A stretch of DNA of 64,000 nt, taken from positions 248,001 to 312,000 of the forward strand of contig NZ_QXQB01000003.1 in assembly GCF_003605435.1 (NCBI RefSeq), read 5' to 3'. A model generated the notes under the pieces. It was given only the letters and a program-made list of their open reading frames with translations, ran no database searches and was not told the origin of the DNA. The stretch comes from Paenibacillus pinisoli. GTDB lineage: Bacteria > Bacillota > Bacilli > Paenibacillales > Paenibacillaceae. The number at the start of each line of letters is the position of its first letter. Position 1 is the first letter of the stretch. Positions 51,201 to 60,252 of this stretch are shown piece after piece. Both the position numbers and the translations under genes were made by a program.

Positions 51201-52127
51201 TTAATTGCATTTTCTCAAACTTTCCATGAACCATTGCTTGAACATGTCCGGATCCAGATCGACGCATACTTTGGCGTTGCTAGGCTGCTTCAAGTATCCC
51301 TTCAAATCTACGACCGTACATCCCGCAGTTAATGATCCGTTCAGCTCTACATCCACAAATGTGTCCGCCACTTGGAACATTTCCGGCTGCAGCAGGTAGG
51401 CGATCGCGCAGCTGTCGTACATCTTCAAGCCCGTCTTCATGCTGCCGCCTCTATATTTTTGGAACAATTGATAAATCATGTTCCCGGTCTTATTCATCAC
51501 TTTCAGCTCAGCGCTGTCTTCCGGATACACCAATGCCTTCAAGCCCACATCGAGTCCCACCATGACAACAGGCAGACCGGCAGAGAAGACGATCTTCGCC
51601 GCTTCCGGATCGGCGAATATATTAAATTCGGACATGACGCCCATATTCCCGCGTGTTGTGGAGCCGCCCATCAATACGATTTCCGCAATCTTCTCTTTGA
51701 CTTCCGGGTACATCTTAAGCAAGAGCGCGATATTGGTTAGCGGACCGATAGGCACCAAGGTGATAGGCTCATCGCTTTCCATAATGACGCGGCGCATAGC
51801 ATTCACGGCATGCTCCTTCAACACCAGATCCTCCGTCGGCTCTTCAAATTCAAAGCCGTCCATCCCCGTTGAACCGTGGATATCGCTGGCATCAATAGGA
51901 GCCTTGATGAGAGGCCTATCCGCACCAAGCGCAACCGGGACGTTTTTGCCAAAGAACTTCAGCAAACGCAAAGCGTTAGTCGTTACCTTCTGAAGGCTGA
52001 CATTGCCGGCAATCGTCGTAATTAAGCGGACATCCAGCTTTTCGCTATAAAGAGCTATGGCAAGCGCAACGGCATCATCAATCCCTGGATCTGTGTCAAT
52101 AATGATTGGTCTTGGTTGTTGAGTCAT
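51201..52127 (-). CDS. ribonucleoside hydrolase (IU-NH/Rih family)
   Basis: A 308-residue hydrolase that cleaves the N-glycosidic bond of ribonucleosides to base plus ribose. The calcium-binding signature is IIIDTDPGIDDAVALAIAL (DTDPGxDD), with IVLMGGS, NIFADPEAAKIVFSAG and the catalytic-site His replaced region YDSCAIAYL (Asp of the metal site). Substrate preference (RihA/B/C) is not clear from sequence. TAGGAGG precedes the ATG. Ribose released here is the substrate of the ribokinase encoded upstream. Confidence 0.93.
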   Translation of the reverse strand: MTQQPRPIIIDTDPGIDDAVALAIALYSEKLDVRLITTIAGNVSLQKVTTNALRLLKFFGKNVPVALGADRPLIKAPIDASDIHGSTGMDGFEFEEPTEDLVLKEHAVNAMRRVIMESDEPITLVPIGPLTNIALLLKMYPEVKEKIAEIVLMGGSTTRGNMGVMSEFNIFADPEAAKIVFSAGLPVVMVGLDVGLKALVYPEDSAELKVMNKTGNMIYQLFQKYRGGSMKTGLKMYDSCAIAYLLQPEMFQVADTFVDVELNGSLTAGCTVVDLKGYLKQPSNAKVCVDLDPDMFKQWFMESLRKCN

Positions 52128-52198
52128 CGTATAATTCCTCCTAAAATGAAATATGAAGTAAGCGATTCCAATGCATATATAAAGCAGCCGCCGGGTTA

Positions 52199-53083
52199 TT
52201 ACGCCCGGCTCTTAATAAACTCTTCCACTTCTGCTGCTGTAGGCATTCCTGTCTGTGCTCCAAGCTTCGTAGTAGACATCGCTGCAACTGCGTTCCCATA
52301 GTAGCAAGCTTCCCTGAGCGGAACGCCTTTCGAAAGCGCAAGGGCCAGCCCTCCATTAAATGAATCCCCGGCTCCAGTCGTATCCACTACATCGATCTTG
52401 AAAGCTGGAATGTGGATGTCCTTGCCGCCCTCGCGAATGGACACGCCTTGGCTTCCCTTCGTGACGATCAGCTTCCCATCCAGCTCTTCTGCGCTTCTCC
52501 CTTGTCTGAGCAAGGTTTGTTCGTGTTCGTTCGGAGTCAGATAATCGATATCGTGAATGAGTTCAGACGGCAGCTCTTGAATAGGGGCCGGATTAAGAAT
52601 AACCGTTACGCCGTTCTCCTTCGCAATCTCAACAGCCTTCTGTACGCCTTCCAGCGGAATCTCCAATTGAAGAATGAGAATATCGCTTGCTGCAATCACT
52701 TCCCGCTTGGATTCAACGAACGCAGCTGTTACATAATTATTAGCCGCAGGCACAACAATGATACTATTGTCCCCGTCAGCCACTACAATCGTTGCCGTCG
52801 CCGTCGAATCTGTAACCGGTTCCACATTGCTTACATCGACACCTTCCTTTTGAAGATGCCTCAGAATCTGCTGGCCAAAATCATCATTGCCAATGCAGCC
52901 GATTAATTGAACATGAGCTCCAAGCCTAGCGGCAGCTACTGCCTGATTAGCTCCTTTGCCTCCAGGATTCATTTGGAAACGATTGCCGAAGAGCGTCTCG
53001 CCTACCTTCGGCACCTGGGAAGTTATCGTCACTAAATCCATATTAATGCTGCCTACAACGGTAATTTTGGGTTTCTGCTCCAC
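52199..53083 (-). CDS. rbsK: ribokinase
   Basis: A 294-residue PfkB-family kinase that phosphorylates ribose to ribose 5-phosphate. Motifs: GSINMDLV and GGKGANQAVAAARLGA (substrate site), and DTTGAGDSFNGGLALAL (anion hole and catalytic Asp). It matches the standard RbsK length. GTG start with AAGGAG eight bases upstream, 12 bases after the stop of the LacI-type regulator; cotranscribed with it and with the nucleoside hydrolase. Confidence 0.93.
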   Translation of the reverse strand: MEQKPKITVVGSINMDLVTITSQVPKVGETLFGNRFQMNPGGKGANQAVAAARLGAHVQLIGCIGNDDFGQQILRHLQKEGVDVSNVEPVTDSTATATIVVADGDNSIIVVPAANNYVTAAFVESKREVIAASDILILQLEIPLEGVQKAVEIAKENGVTVILNPAPIQELPSELIHDIDYLTPNEHEQTLLRQGRSAEELDGKLIVTKGSQGVSIREGGKDIHIPAFKIDVVDTTGAGDSFNGGLALALSKGVPLREACYYGNAVAAMSTTKLGAQTGMPTAAEVEEFIKSRA

Positions 53084-53095
53084 ACCGGTAACTCC

Positions 53096-54070
53096 TTAAG
53101 TAGAATTTCTCTCTATCAGCTCTACATCCAATTTATAATAAGTGTTCTCTATAGGTTGTTGCTCCATTAGACTAATCAGCATCTCAGCAGATACTTCTCC
53201 CAATTTGTAAATAGGCTGAACAATGGTCGTTAGCTCCGGCGTCATAACGGTGGACAGCTTAATTCCGTCAAATCCGATAACGGCAAGCTCTTCGGGCACC
53301 TTCTTGCCAAGCTGGTGAGCGACTTTAAGCGCCCCGATAGCCATAATATCATTGGCTGCAAAAATGCCGTCTATCTCCGGATGCTGACGCAGCAGCCCTG
53401 CCGTCGCTTCAATGGCTGTCTGCATATCGTAGTTTCCTTCCACGATATAGCTTTCTCTGAACCAAGCCTCACCCGCAACGACTTCTTTATAGCCTTCATA
53501 ACGCTCTTCCGCATTGACTACGCCATAAGAACCTCTGATATGGCCAATGTGCTTGCACCCCTTGCTCTGCAAATAGCGCGTTGCCATTATGGCGCCCTTC
53601 TTGTTCTCCACTACAATTGTCGGAAGCCCCTTGCTGATCTCTCGGTCAATGCTTACGACAGGAATGTTAAGCTCTTCAACCTGCTGAGCAGTCAGTGTAT
53701 TGGAAGAAACAATAATACCGTTTACATATTGCTGCTTCAGTACATCCAAGTAGGCTTGCTCTTTATCTCCATTACCATCGGAGTTGCACAGTATAACATT
53801 ATAGCCAAGCTTCGTGGCCATATCTTCAACAGCCCGGGCGAGCTCGGTAAAGAATGGGTTCATGATATCAGGAACAATTAAGCCGATCGTACTCGACTGC
53901 TTCTTGAACAAGCTTCTCGCCACTTCGTTGGGCTTGTAGCTTGTTTCTTTGATAGCCTTTTCAACCTTTTCTCTTGTGCGCTGACCTACATATCCTTTAT
54001 CGTTCAGCACTCTGGACACCGTCGCAACAGATACGCCCGCAATCCTCGCAACGTCTTTAATTGAAGTCAT
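53096..54070 (-). CDS. rbsR: LacI-family repressor of the nucleoside/ribose operon
   Basis: A 324-residue regulator. Helix-turn-helix: MTSIKDVARIAGVSVATVSRVL with hinge VEKAIKETSYKPNEVARSL; the rest is a periplasmic-binding-protein-like ligand domain (IGLIVPDIMNPFFTELARAVED, GIFAANDIMAIGALK, AVIGFDG). Likely senses ribose or a nucleoside and represses its own operon from the palindrome just upstream. ATG 54070 follows GGAGTGAGAGT; the upstream open frame is not used. The gene symbol reflects operon context. Confidence 0.88.
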   Translation of the reverse strand: MTSIKDVARIAGVSVATVSRVLNDKGYVGQRTREKVEKAIKETSYKPNEVARSLFKKQSSTIGLIVPDIMNPFFTELARAVEDMATKLGYNVILCNSDGNGDKEQAYLDVLKQQYVNGIIVSSNTLTAQQVEELNIPVVSIDREISKGLPTIVVENKKGAIMATRYLQSKGCKHIGHIRGSYGVVNAEERYEGYKEVVAGEAWFRESYIVEGNYDMQTAIEATAGLLRQHPEIDGIFAANDIMAIGALKVAHQLGKKVPEELAVIGFDGIKLSTVMTPELTTIVQPIYKLGEVSAEMLISLMEQQPIENTYYKLDVELIERNST

Positions 54071-54091
54071 ACTCTCACTCCACCCTGATAG

Positions 54092-54103
54092 GTAACCGGT
54101 TAC
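54092..54103. promoter_or_regulatory. LacI-type operator of the rbs/nucleoside operon
   Basis: GTAACCGGTTAC is a perfect 12-base palindrome with the central CG typical of LacI/GalR operators. It lies between the promoter -10 and the start codon, the ideal place for repression. Confidence 0.8.
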
Positions 54104-54109
54104 ACAATT

Positions 54110-54138
54110 AATATACACTTGATTATAACGTTAGTCAA
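54110..54138 (-). promoter_or_regulatory. sigma-A promoter of the rbsR operon
   Basis: On the minus strand TTGACT (54138-54133), exactly 17 bases, then TATATT (54115-54110). The operator overlaps the start region just downstream. Confidence 0.8.
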
Positions 54139-54191
54139 TATATCAGATTTTGTCGGAACGGTGTCGGCCGAGGTTCACTGAAACGACAAAG

Positions 54192-54217
54192 AGACCAGCG
54201 CGGCAAGCGGCTGGTCT
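54192..54217 (-). terminator. terminator of the SLH protein gene
   Basis: On the minus strand AGACCAGC and GCTGGTCT pair around a ten-base loop; the T-run after it is weak (CTTTGTC). Confidence 0.5.
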
Positions 54218-54275
54218 TCTAGTTGAGAAATTAAGATAATCTTACGAGCTTACAAACAAAGCCATATTCACCCGG

Positions 54276-57200
54276 TTAAGGGTTAAAACGAAGTTTGGGA
54301 TACTCGCCGGGCTGCATGTCCCAAATCCCAACAATCGGTAATGACATCCACCCATTATACGTACTGGGATTTTGCATCATTAAGGTTAGCATTCCGACGC
54401 CTTTTCCAATATCGAATTGCAGGCTCTTCTCCATGTCGTAGTAGCAAGCCATAATGCTTCCGCCATTCATGCCGACCAGTCCGCCCCTGTTCTGAGCGGC
54501 GCTATTCACGGGGCCAATCGAATAAGAGTGGGTAATGGAACCCTGGTTATAATTCTCGCCAACCAAGCCCCCGACATTGTTGGAGCCTCCCTCGACAGTA
54601 GCGCTCGACCAGCTATTGGTGATTGTACCCAGATTAATGCCTGCTAACCCGCCTAATCCCCAACCATTATTGGATACATTGCCGGTTGCGTAAGATTCCA
54701 AAATAATTCCCGAATTAGCCCCTACTAATCCGCCAATGTATTGCAACCCTTCAATATCGACATGGGCAGATGAGCGGAACAAAGTAGCCTGGGGCTCCAA
54801 CCGGCCAATTAATCCTCCAGCATATGAAGCACCTCCATTAGGATCTCTGCGAATCGTCGTTGTCGCATGAACATTTGTAATTGTCACGCTGCCTTCCACA
54901 TATCCAGCCAAAGCTCCTATGTTGAATGCTCCCTGGATGTAGGCATTCTCCATTCGCAAATTCCGGATATCAGCCTGTTCACTTATAGTACCGAATAATC
55001 CAAGACCAGTGTGACTTGAGTTATCTGTAATGGTCATATTACTTACCTTGTAACCATGTCCATTCAAGCTTCCGGTAAATGGGCGCTCTCTGGTTCCAAT
55101 CGGCCTCCAGCCGTTACCTGTAATGTAACCGTTCAAGTCGATATCCGCACCAAGCGCAAAGCTGGAAGTCGGGAAGTCCCTCATCATATCCAAATGAGAA
55201 GGCGTCATTACGATAAAAGGGTTATTCAGTGTGCCTTCCCCATCATGGAACGGAGACTCGATCGTAATGGGATCGCTCTCTACGGCATGAAGACCATTTG
55301 ATGTGAATTCAATCCTGACAGCTGTGTCCATCCCCTGGATGCTTAAATCCATGAACGCCGCCACTCCTTCTTCAGCCTGTACGGATGTAGTCCCGCTAAG
55401 CTGATGCCCGGAGTCTGTTAGCGCCGCTGTTACGATAGCTGACGATAACGTTCGGTTGCCGTATTTGTCCACGATATGAATAGCAGGCTGAACAGGCATA
55501 ATCTCCTTATACTTAACTACGATGCTTGGCTGTTCCGCAATCACTAGTTGGGCCGGAGAAGAAGCTTCAATCGTCACAACTCCGGTAGTTGCCGGATGGA
55601 CTAATCGTCCAATGGTAAAGGATAGGCGCTGCTCCGCAGCGTGATGGAGCTTCATACTTAGATTTGCTTCACCATTCACAAATTCGGCTTCCGCAAGAAT
55701 GGAGTTTGCAGTGATCTCCAGCTCCTCCACGCTTCCAATTGTTCCATCCGGCGCTTTGCTGAATCCTGACAACAGCACCTCTTCCGTACCTGTGAAGCTT
55801 TGATCAACGCTATCGTCTTCCCTCATAACAATCAACTTAACTTCAACCACATCACCTGCGATATGATTACTCGTGATCACATGTGCCTCTGCCCGAAAAG
55901 CCCCTTGAACAGGTGTTGGCGTTGGTGTTGGCGTTGGCGTCGGCGTCATTGTTGGTGTTGGCGTCGGTGTTGGCGTTGGCGTTGGCGTCGGCGTCATTGT
56001 TGGTGTTGGCGTCGGTGTTGGTGTTGGTGTTGGTGTTGGTGTTGGCGTCATTGTTGCTAGCGGTCCCGGCCAAGTCGCTCCTTCGTATTCGATTTGCTCC
56101 ACTACACCCAGCCCGAGGAAGCGGGCAAGCCCTTTAATGACAGCTTTTGCGATACGTGTCCCTTTCTCCAAATCGACTATTAAATCCGAGCCCTGATTGA
56201 CGGTCAAGCGAATGATCTCTCCGCTGTTCAGTTCAATGCTAATAGAATCCGCATCGGATACAACTTCGTCGAAAGAACCAAACAGGCGAATCAGCGACTG
56301 AGCCGCAATTTCCTTCGTCAGCCATAGCGCCTCAAAACCTTGCCCCGAAAGCTCCAGTTCTTCCAATACAGCTCCCGACAGCAGCGTTGTATTAGCGATT
56401 GCTGTAGTGCCGGAGACGACAATACGCACGTTGCCGTCAAGCTTGTTTACCGTCAAGGAACGGATATCGCTGTCTTCCACATAGATGCTGTGAAGACCTC
56501 CACCTCGAACGTAGAGTTCTCCGTTAACGGTCACATTCCGCAGGTAGACTTCTCCTGCACCGACAGATTCGGCAATCGTCAGATTGCCGTCTATGATGAT
56601 GTTGCTAAGCATTACGCCAGGTGCTGTGATGCTCGTAGAACCGGACAGTTCGAGATTACCGTCGGCCGGCCCGTACGATCCCGCGGCACGGTACGTATAC
56701 GCAGCTTCGCGAATCATCTCATATGCTCTGTTCAATACGACAACAGCTTGCGCACGCGTTAACGGATTGTTGCCTCCGAACGAGCCGTTCGGGTAGCCCT
56801 TCATCCAGCCCGCTTCGATCACTGCTCCCACGGAATCCCGGCTCCATTCCGGCAATTCCTCTGAAGAAGTCGGCATCTCCTGCCCCTTCAGACTGCCAAG
56901 CCGGGTCAACATCACAGCCGCCTCGAACCTTGTCAGATCTTTCTCTGGCAGCAGTTTACCGCCTTCGCTCCCGCTCATATACCCCTGGGCGACGGCTGCA
57001 GCCGCATCATTGGCATACCAGTCCGATTCCGACACGTCGGTATAGACGACACTGCCGAAGGACCCCCTGAATCCAAAAAGGCGATTGACAAGACTCATCC
57101 ACTCTGCCCGCGTCACGGAAGCATCAGGCCGGAATGTCCCGTCCGGATACCCGGACATGAATCCTTTTGACAGCCAATCCTTTATCTCAGCTTTGGCCCA

Positions 57201-57347
57201 GTGATTTCTCAGATCTGGAGGTTCGCCTCCAATGCCCGCTTGGCTGGCTTCTCTTGCATCCGCCTGCTCAGCTGTCAGCGGCAGCACGGATACGATGACC
57301 GCCACTGAGAGCGCAACAGCGGCTATCTTCCGAATGATCTTCTTCAT
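54276..57347 (-). CDS. SLH-domain cell-surface protein with Thr-Pro linker and GLUG repeats
   Basis: A 1023-residue exported protein. Signal peptide 1-32; three S-layer-homology domains (about 45-95, 105-155, 168-215) with the anchoring ITRAE/TRFE/TRAQ motifs (VTRAEWMSL, LTRFEAAVM, LTRAQAVVV), which bind pyruvylated cell-wall polymer; a beta-helix-like region (SITAPGVMLSNIIIDGNLTI and following); a roughly 45-residue Thr-Pro repeat linker; Ig-like/adhesion domains; and C-terminal GLUG-type repeats (GGLVGANSG, GGLAGINLG, GGLVGENYN, GGLVGMNGG). This layout is that of a wall-anchored adhesin or cohesin-like scaffold. A LuxR/MalT-type regulator gene lies upstream. Confidence 0.92.
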   Translation of the reverse strand: MKKIIRKIAAVALSVAVIVSVLPLTAEQADAREASQAGIGGEPPDLRNHWAKAEIKDWLSKGFMSGYPDGTFRPDASVTRAEWMSLVNRLFGFRGSFGSVVYTDVSESDWYANDAAAAVAQGYMSGSEGGKLLPEKDLTRFEAAVMLTRLGSLKGQEMPTSSEELPEWSRDSVGAVIEAGWMKGYPNGSFGGNNPLTRAQAVVVLNRAYEMIREAAYTYRAAGSYGPADGNLELSGSTSITAPGVMLSNIIIDGNLTIAESVGAGEVYLRNVTVNGELYVRGGGLHSIYVEDSDIRSLTVNKLDGNVRIVVSGTTAIANTTLLSGAVLEELELSGQGFEALWLTKEIAAQSLIRLFGSFDEVVSDADSISIELNSGEIIRLTVNQGSDLIVDLEKGTRIAKAVIKGLARFLGLGVVEQIEYEGATWPGPLATMTPTPTPTPTPTPTPTPTMTPTPTPTPTPTPTPTMTPTPTPTPTPTPVQGAFRAEAHVITSNHIAGDVVEVKLIVMREDDSVDQSFTGTEEVLLSGFSKAPDGTIGSVEELEITANSILAEAEFVNGEANLSMKLHHAAEQRLSFTIGRLVHPATTGVVTIEASSPAQLVIAEQPSIVVKYKEIMPVQPAIHIVDKYGNRTLSSAIVTAALTDSGHQLSGTTSVQAEEGVAAFMDLSIQGMDTAVRIEFTSNGLHAVESDPITIESPFHDGEGTLNNPFIVMTPSHLDMMRDFPTSSFALGADIDLNGYITGNGWRPIGTRERPFTGSLNGHGYKVSNMTITDNSSHTGLGLFGTISEQADIRNLRMENAYIQGAFNIGALAGYVEGSVTITNVHATTTIRRDPNGGASYAGGLIGRLEPQATLFRSSAHVDIEGLQYIGGLVGANSGIILESYATGNVSNNGWGLGGLAGINLGTITNSWSSATVEGGSNNVGGLVGENYNQGSITHSYSIGPVNSAAQNRGGLVGMNGGSIMACYYDMEKSLQFDIGKGVGMLTLMMQNPSTYNGWMSLPIVGIWDMQPGEYPKLRFNP
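55913..56049 (-). repeat. in-frame Thr-Pro repeat coding region
   Basis: A run of alternating ACN-CCN codons interrupted three times by Met-Thr-Pro. It encodes the extended, probably glycosylated linker of the SLH protein. Slipped-strand length variation is possible. Confidence 0.9.
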
Positions 57348-57436
57348 TTGACTTGCCTCACTCCCTTGCTTTCTTTCATTCTAGTATTATAAATGGTGAG
57401 GTCTTTCAAGAAATCTACCCGCGGTTATAGGTAAGG

Positions 57437-60049
57437 TTATAGACCTTCTAATTCCTTGCCGCGGCGCAGCGCTTCAACACGGTTGCTCACTTGCAGCTTG
57501 CCGTAGATATGATTAATATGCGACTTCAATGTGCCCATGCCGATCCCCAGCTCTGACGCAATCTCCTTATTGTGCAAGCCTGCTGCCATCTTGGCATAAA
57601 TCATATATTCCCTCTCGGTTAATATAGTCTTGAGAGACACCTCTCCCGCCGACGGGATCGAGATGGCCTGCTCTCCGAAGCCAAGCAGCACCCGCCTGAC
57701 GAATGCCAGTGTCGGCAAGCCCCGGTCACCGCCCACATGGCCTCTTTTGCGATGCATCATATACTCGTTCAGCAAGCCTGCAACTTCCACTCCCTTGTCC
57801 AAAAAGATACGAGTGTACCCGTCCGGCTCCGCATAACCAAGCGCCTCCTCCAGCGTCAGCAGCGCATGCTCCGTCTTGCCCGTCCTGCGATACATCATCG
57901 CCTGCAGAATCTGAACTTCAAGAGCGTCCATTGGACGGTGCCCCTTCTCTGATACCTTCAGCAACTTAATCGAAAGCGGATAAGCCTCGTCGTAGTTCTC
58001 TTCCGCTATCAGAATGCGCAGAAGCAGAATATAAGGAAATAGCAGATAGATGGACACAGGGTCCGTAGACGATAATTCGTATTTGTCCCGCCATTCAACC
58101 GCCGCTTGCAGCCTTCCATGCTCTATCTCGATGGCTGCATGCTCCGCTTCAAGATACAGCCAAATATCATCTGACGCTTTTCTCGCTACGGCCTCAGCAG
58201 CCGCTTCATCCAGCCATCGGAGCGACTCCTCCGGATCCTGTCTCGCACGATAGAGCCTCGAGAGGAATAAGTAGACAGGCAGATAGACCTTCTCCGGTTG
58301 GAATGAATTGCCGGTGTTCTCTGCCAAAGTCAGACGCAGCTCCTTCTCTGACTCTTCCAGTTCGTCGCGCTCGTACAAATATTCGGCGTAGCACATTCGC
58401 GCCTGCGCCTGAATATTCATAGGCGTAAAAAACTCAATCATTCCACGAAATAATGGCTCGGCCACCTCCCGCGGCAAATGCTTGCCTCGTTTACCGTTAT
58501 AATTGCGGAAGGCAGTAGGGACCAACTGGGGCGAAGGCGAGGCATACAGCAGCTCGCTCCCCTCTGGAATATAACGCATGGAATGCATAATATGCCCAAG
58601 ACCGTCCACAACGTCCATCTCATATTTGGTTGCCTTGATGCTTCGCAAGAAATGGAGATTGCCGAGCAGGTTTTCTTTCTCCCCTTCTTTCCAATCTGAC
58701 ACCGGATCGCTTAAGCGCTCGTCGGCTTGCCTCAGCAGCAAGTCCGCCTGATCAGGCTTATTGTCCATTAACAAAGCAAGTATGTAGGATAAATAGAGCG
58801 ACCGATTCTCCCATAGCAATGCTTCCGGAATAACCGACAGCCATCCGCGCAATGTAGAGAATTCGCGCCGAATCATGAATGCGTTCATCTTTGCGAGCAA
58901 CCGGACCGCCTCTTCATAACACTTCCCCGCCAAGTAATAATCGACCGCTTCCTCCTCAAGCTTCTGGCTTTCGAACCATGCCGCGGCTGCTTTTTGGAGC
59001 TCGGTTACTCGCCCGTGCCGCTCTTTCTCCAATCTGGCCCGCAGGAAATCTGCAAAGAGATGATGGAATCTCCACCATCCCCGTTCATGGTCAAGCGGAA
59101 TAAGAAACAAGTTGGCATTCTCCAAAAACTCTATGCACTGTCCCGCATCGCCCCTTCCTGTAACCGCGCGGCATAATGGCTCGCTGAATCGGTTTAATGG
59201 CGAGCATTCCATAAGAAAGGACTTTTGTTCGGCAGTCAGTGACTCAAAAATCTCCTCGAACAAATACTGCTCCATCATTTTTCCGTTTACCGGAAGATTG
59301 CTTACCTTTGCAAGATCGAATGACTTGCCTTCCCTTACCTGCGATAGCAAAAGCAGCTTCAGCCCAGTAATCCAGCCTTCCGTCATCTGCAGTATTTGTT
59401 CCTTCTGTGCGCCAGTCAAACCGCGAACGCCGCTCTGCCTGAGGAACTCCTCTGTATCCCCCAGATTAAATCGAAGCTGCGTTTCATCAAGCCGCATAGC
59501 CCAGCCCCTGCTGAAAAATCTGGCTTTCGACAGCATCGCATCGGTTCGCGCCGCCACAATCAAATGCATATCCTCAGGCAAATAATCGATCAAATAAAAG
59601 AAGGCTTCTATGACGAGCGGTTCACGGATCAAATGAAAATCGTCAAGGACCAGGTATACTCTCCCTTTATCGTTTCGAAGCTCGTTCATAAATCGAATCA
59701 GAAAAGACTCGAAGCCCTCTGAAGGCATGGATGCAAGCGCTGGCATGACCCGCCCGGCAAATCCCGGACGGCAGCAGTCGATGGCAGCGGCGACATATTG
59801 CCAGAATCGGACGGGGTCGTTGTCTCCTTCATCAAGGGAAAGCCAGCCGATTGCCCAGCCTTGACGCTGATGAGCCCATGCGCTGATCAGCGTGGTTTTT
59901 CCATAGCCTGCCGGAGCGGAAACATAGGTGATTCTTCTTCGGGCCCCTTCATCCAGCAAATCAAGCAGTTGAGGCCGAGAGACATATGCTTTTGACGGTA
60001 TGGGCATGTGCAATTTGGAAGTCAATAGATGCGAGTCAGATCCAGTCAT
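57437..60049 (-). CDS. large ATP-binding LuxR-family regulator (MalT/LAL type)
   Basis: An 871-residue regulator of the STAND/MalT type: Walker A APAGYGKTTLISAWAHQRQG, Walker B VYLVLDDFHLI, an NB-ARC-like middle region, TPR-like repeats in the C-terminal half, and a LuxR helix-turn-helix at the end (LTEREYMIYAKMAAGLHNKEIASEL and GTLKSHINHIYGKLQ). It activates transcription in response to a small ligand. ATG 60049 with AGAGGAAG. It lies 89 bases upstream of the SLH gene and is its likely regulator; its ligand is unknown. Confidence 0.9.
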   Translation of the reverse strand: MTGSDSHLLTSKLHMPIPSKAYVSRPQLLDLLDEGARRRITYVSAPAGYGKTTLISAWAHQRQGWAIGWLSLDEGDNDPVRFWQYVAAAIDCCRPGFAGRVMPALASMPSEGFESFLIRFMNELRNDKGRVYLVLDDFHLIREPLVIEAFFYLIDYLPEDMHLIVAARTDAMLSKARFFSRGWAMRLDETQLRFNLGDTEEFLRQSGVRGLTGAQKEQILQMTEGWITGLKLLLLSQVREGKSFDLAKVSNLPVNGKMMEQYLFEEIFESLTAEQKSFLMECSPLNRFSEPLCRAVTGRGDAGQCIEFLENANLFLIPLDHERGWWRFHHLFADFLRARLEKERHGRVTELQKAAAAWFESQKLEEEAVDYYLAGKCYEEAVRLLAKMNAFMIRREFSTLRGWLSVIPEALLWENRSLYLSYILALLMDNKPDQADLLLRQADERLSDPVSDWKEGEKENLLGNLHFLRSIKATKYEMDVVDGLGHIMHSMRYIPEGSELLYASPSPQLVPTAFRNYNGKRGKHLPREVAEPLFRGMIEFFTPMNIQAQARMCYAEYLYERDELEESEKELRLTLAENTGNSFQPEKVYLPVYLFLSRLYRARQDPEESLRWLDEAAAEAVARKASDDIWLYLEAEHAAIEIEHGRLQAAVEWRDKYELSSTDPVSIYLLFPYILLLRILIAEENYDEAYPLSIKLLKVSEKGHRPMDALEVQILQAMMYRRTGKTEHALLTLEEALGYAEPDGYTRIFLDKGVEVAGLLNEYMMHRKRGHVGGDRGLPTLAFVRRVLLGFGEQAISIPSAGEVSLKTILTEREYMIYAKMAAGLHNKEIASELGIGMGTLKSHINHIYGKLQVSNRVEALRRGKELEGL

Positions 60050-60135
60050 CCTGCTTCTTCCTCTCTGTGCATTATCTTTGATGTCATTATACCTCACATT
60101 TTGTCAGAACAGCGTCGAAAAGAGTGTAATGAACC

Positions 60136-60166
60136 GCAAAAAAAGACCAGTCCGGCAAATGACTGG
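60136..60166 (-). terminator. terminator of the lipoate ligase gene
   Basis: On the minus strand GGCCAGTC - ATTTGCCG - GACTGGTC followed by seven T. It stands about 85 bases past the stop codon. Confidence 0.75.
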
Positions 60167-60252
60167 CCTCTTCTTGATAAAACCGGCATAACTAGTCCCT
60201 GATGCTCTCTACCACAGAGCGGCAAGCGGTCAACGGTACCACTATCTGCATT

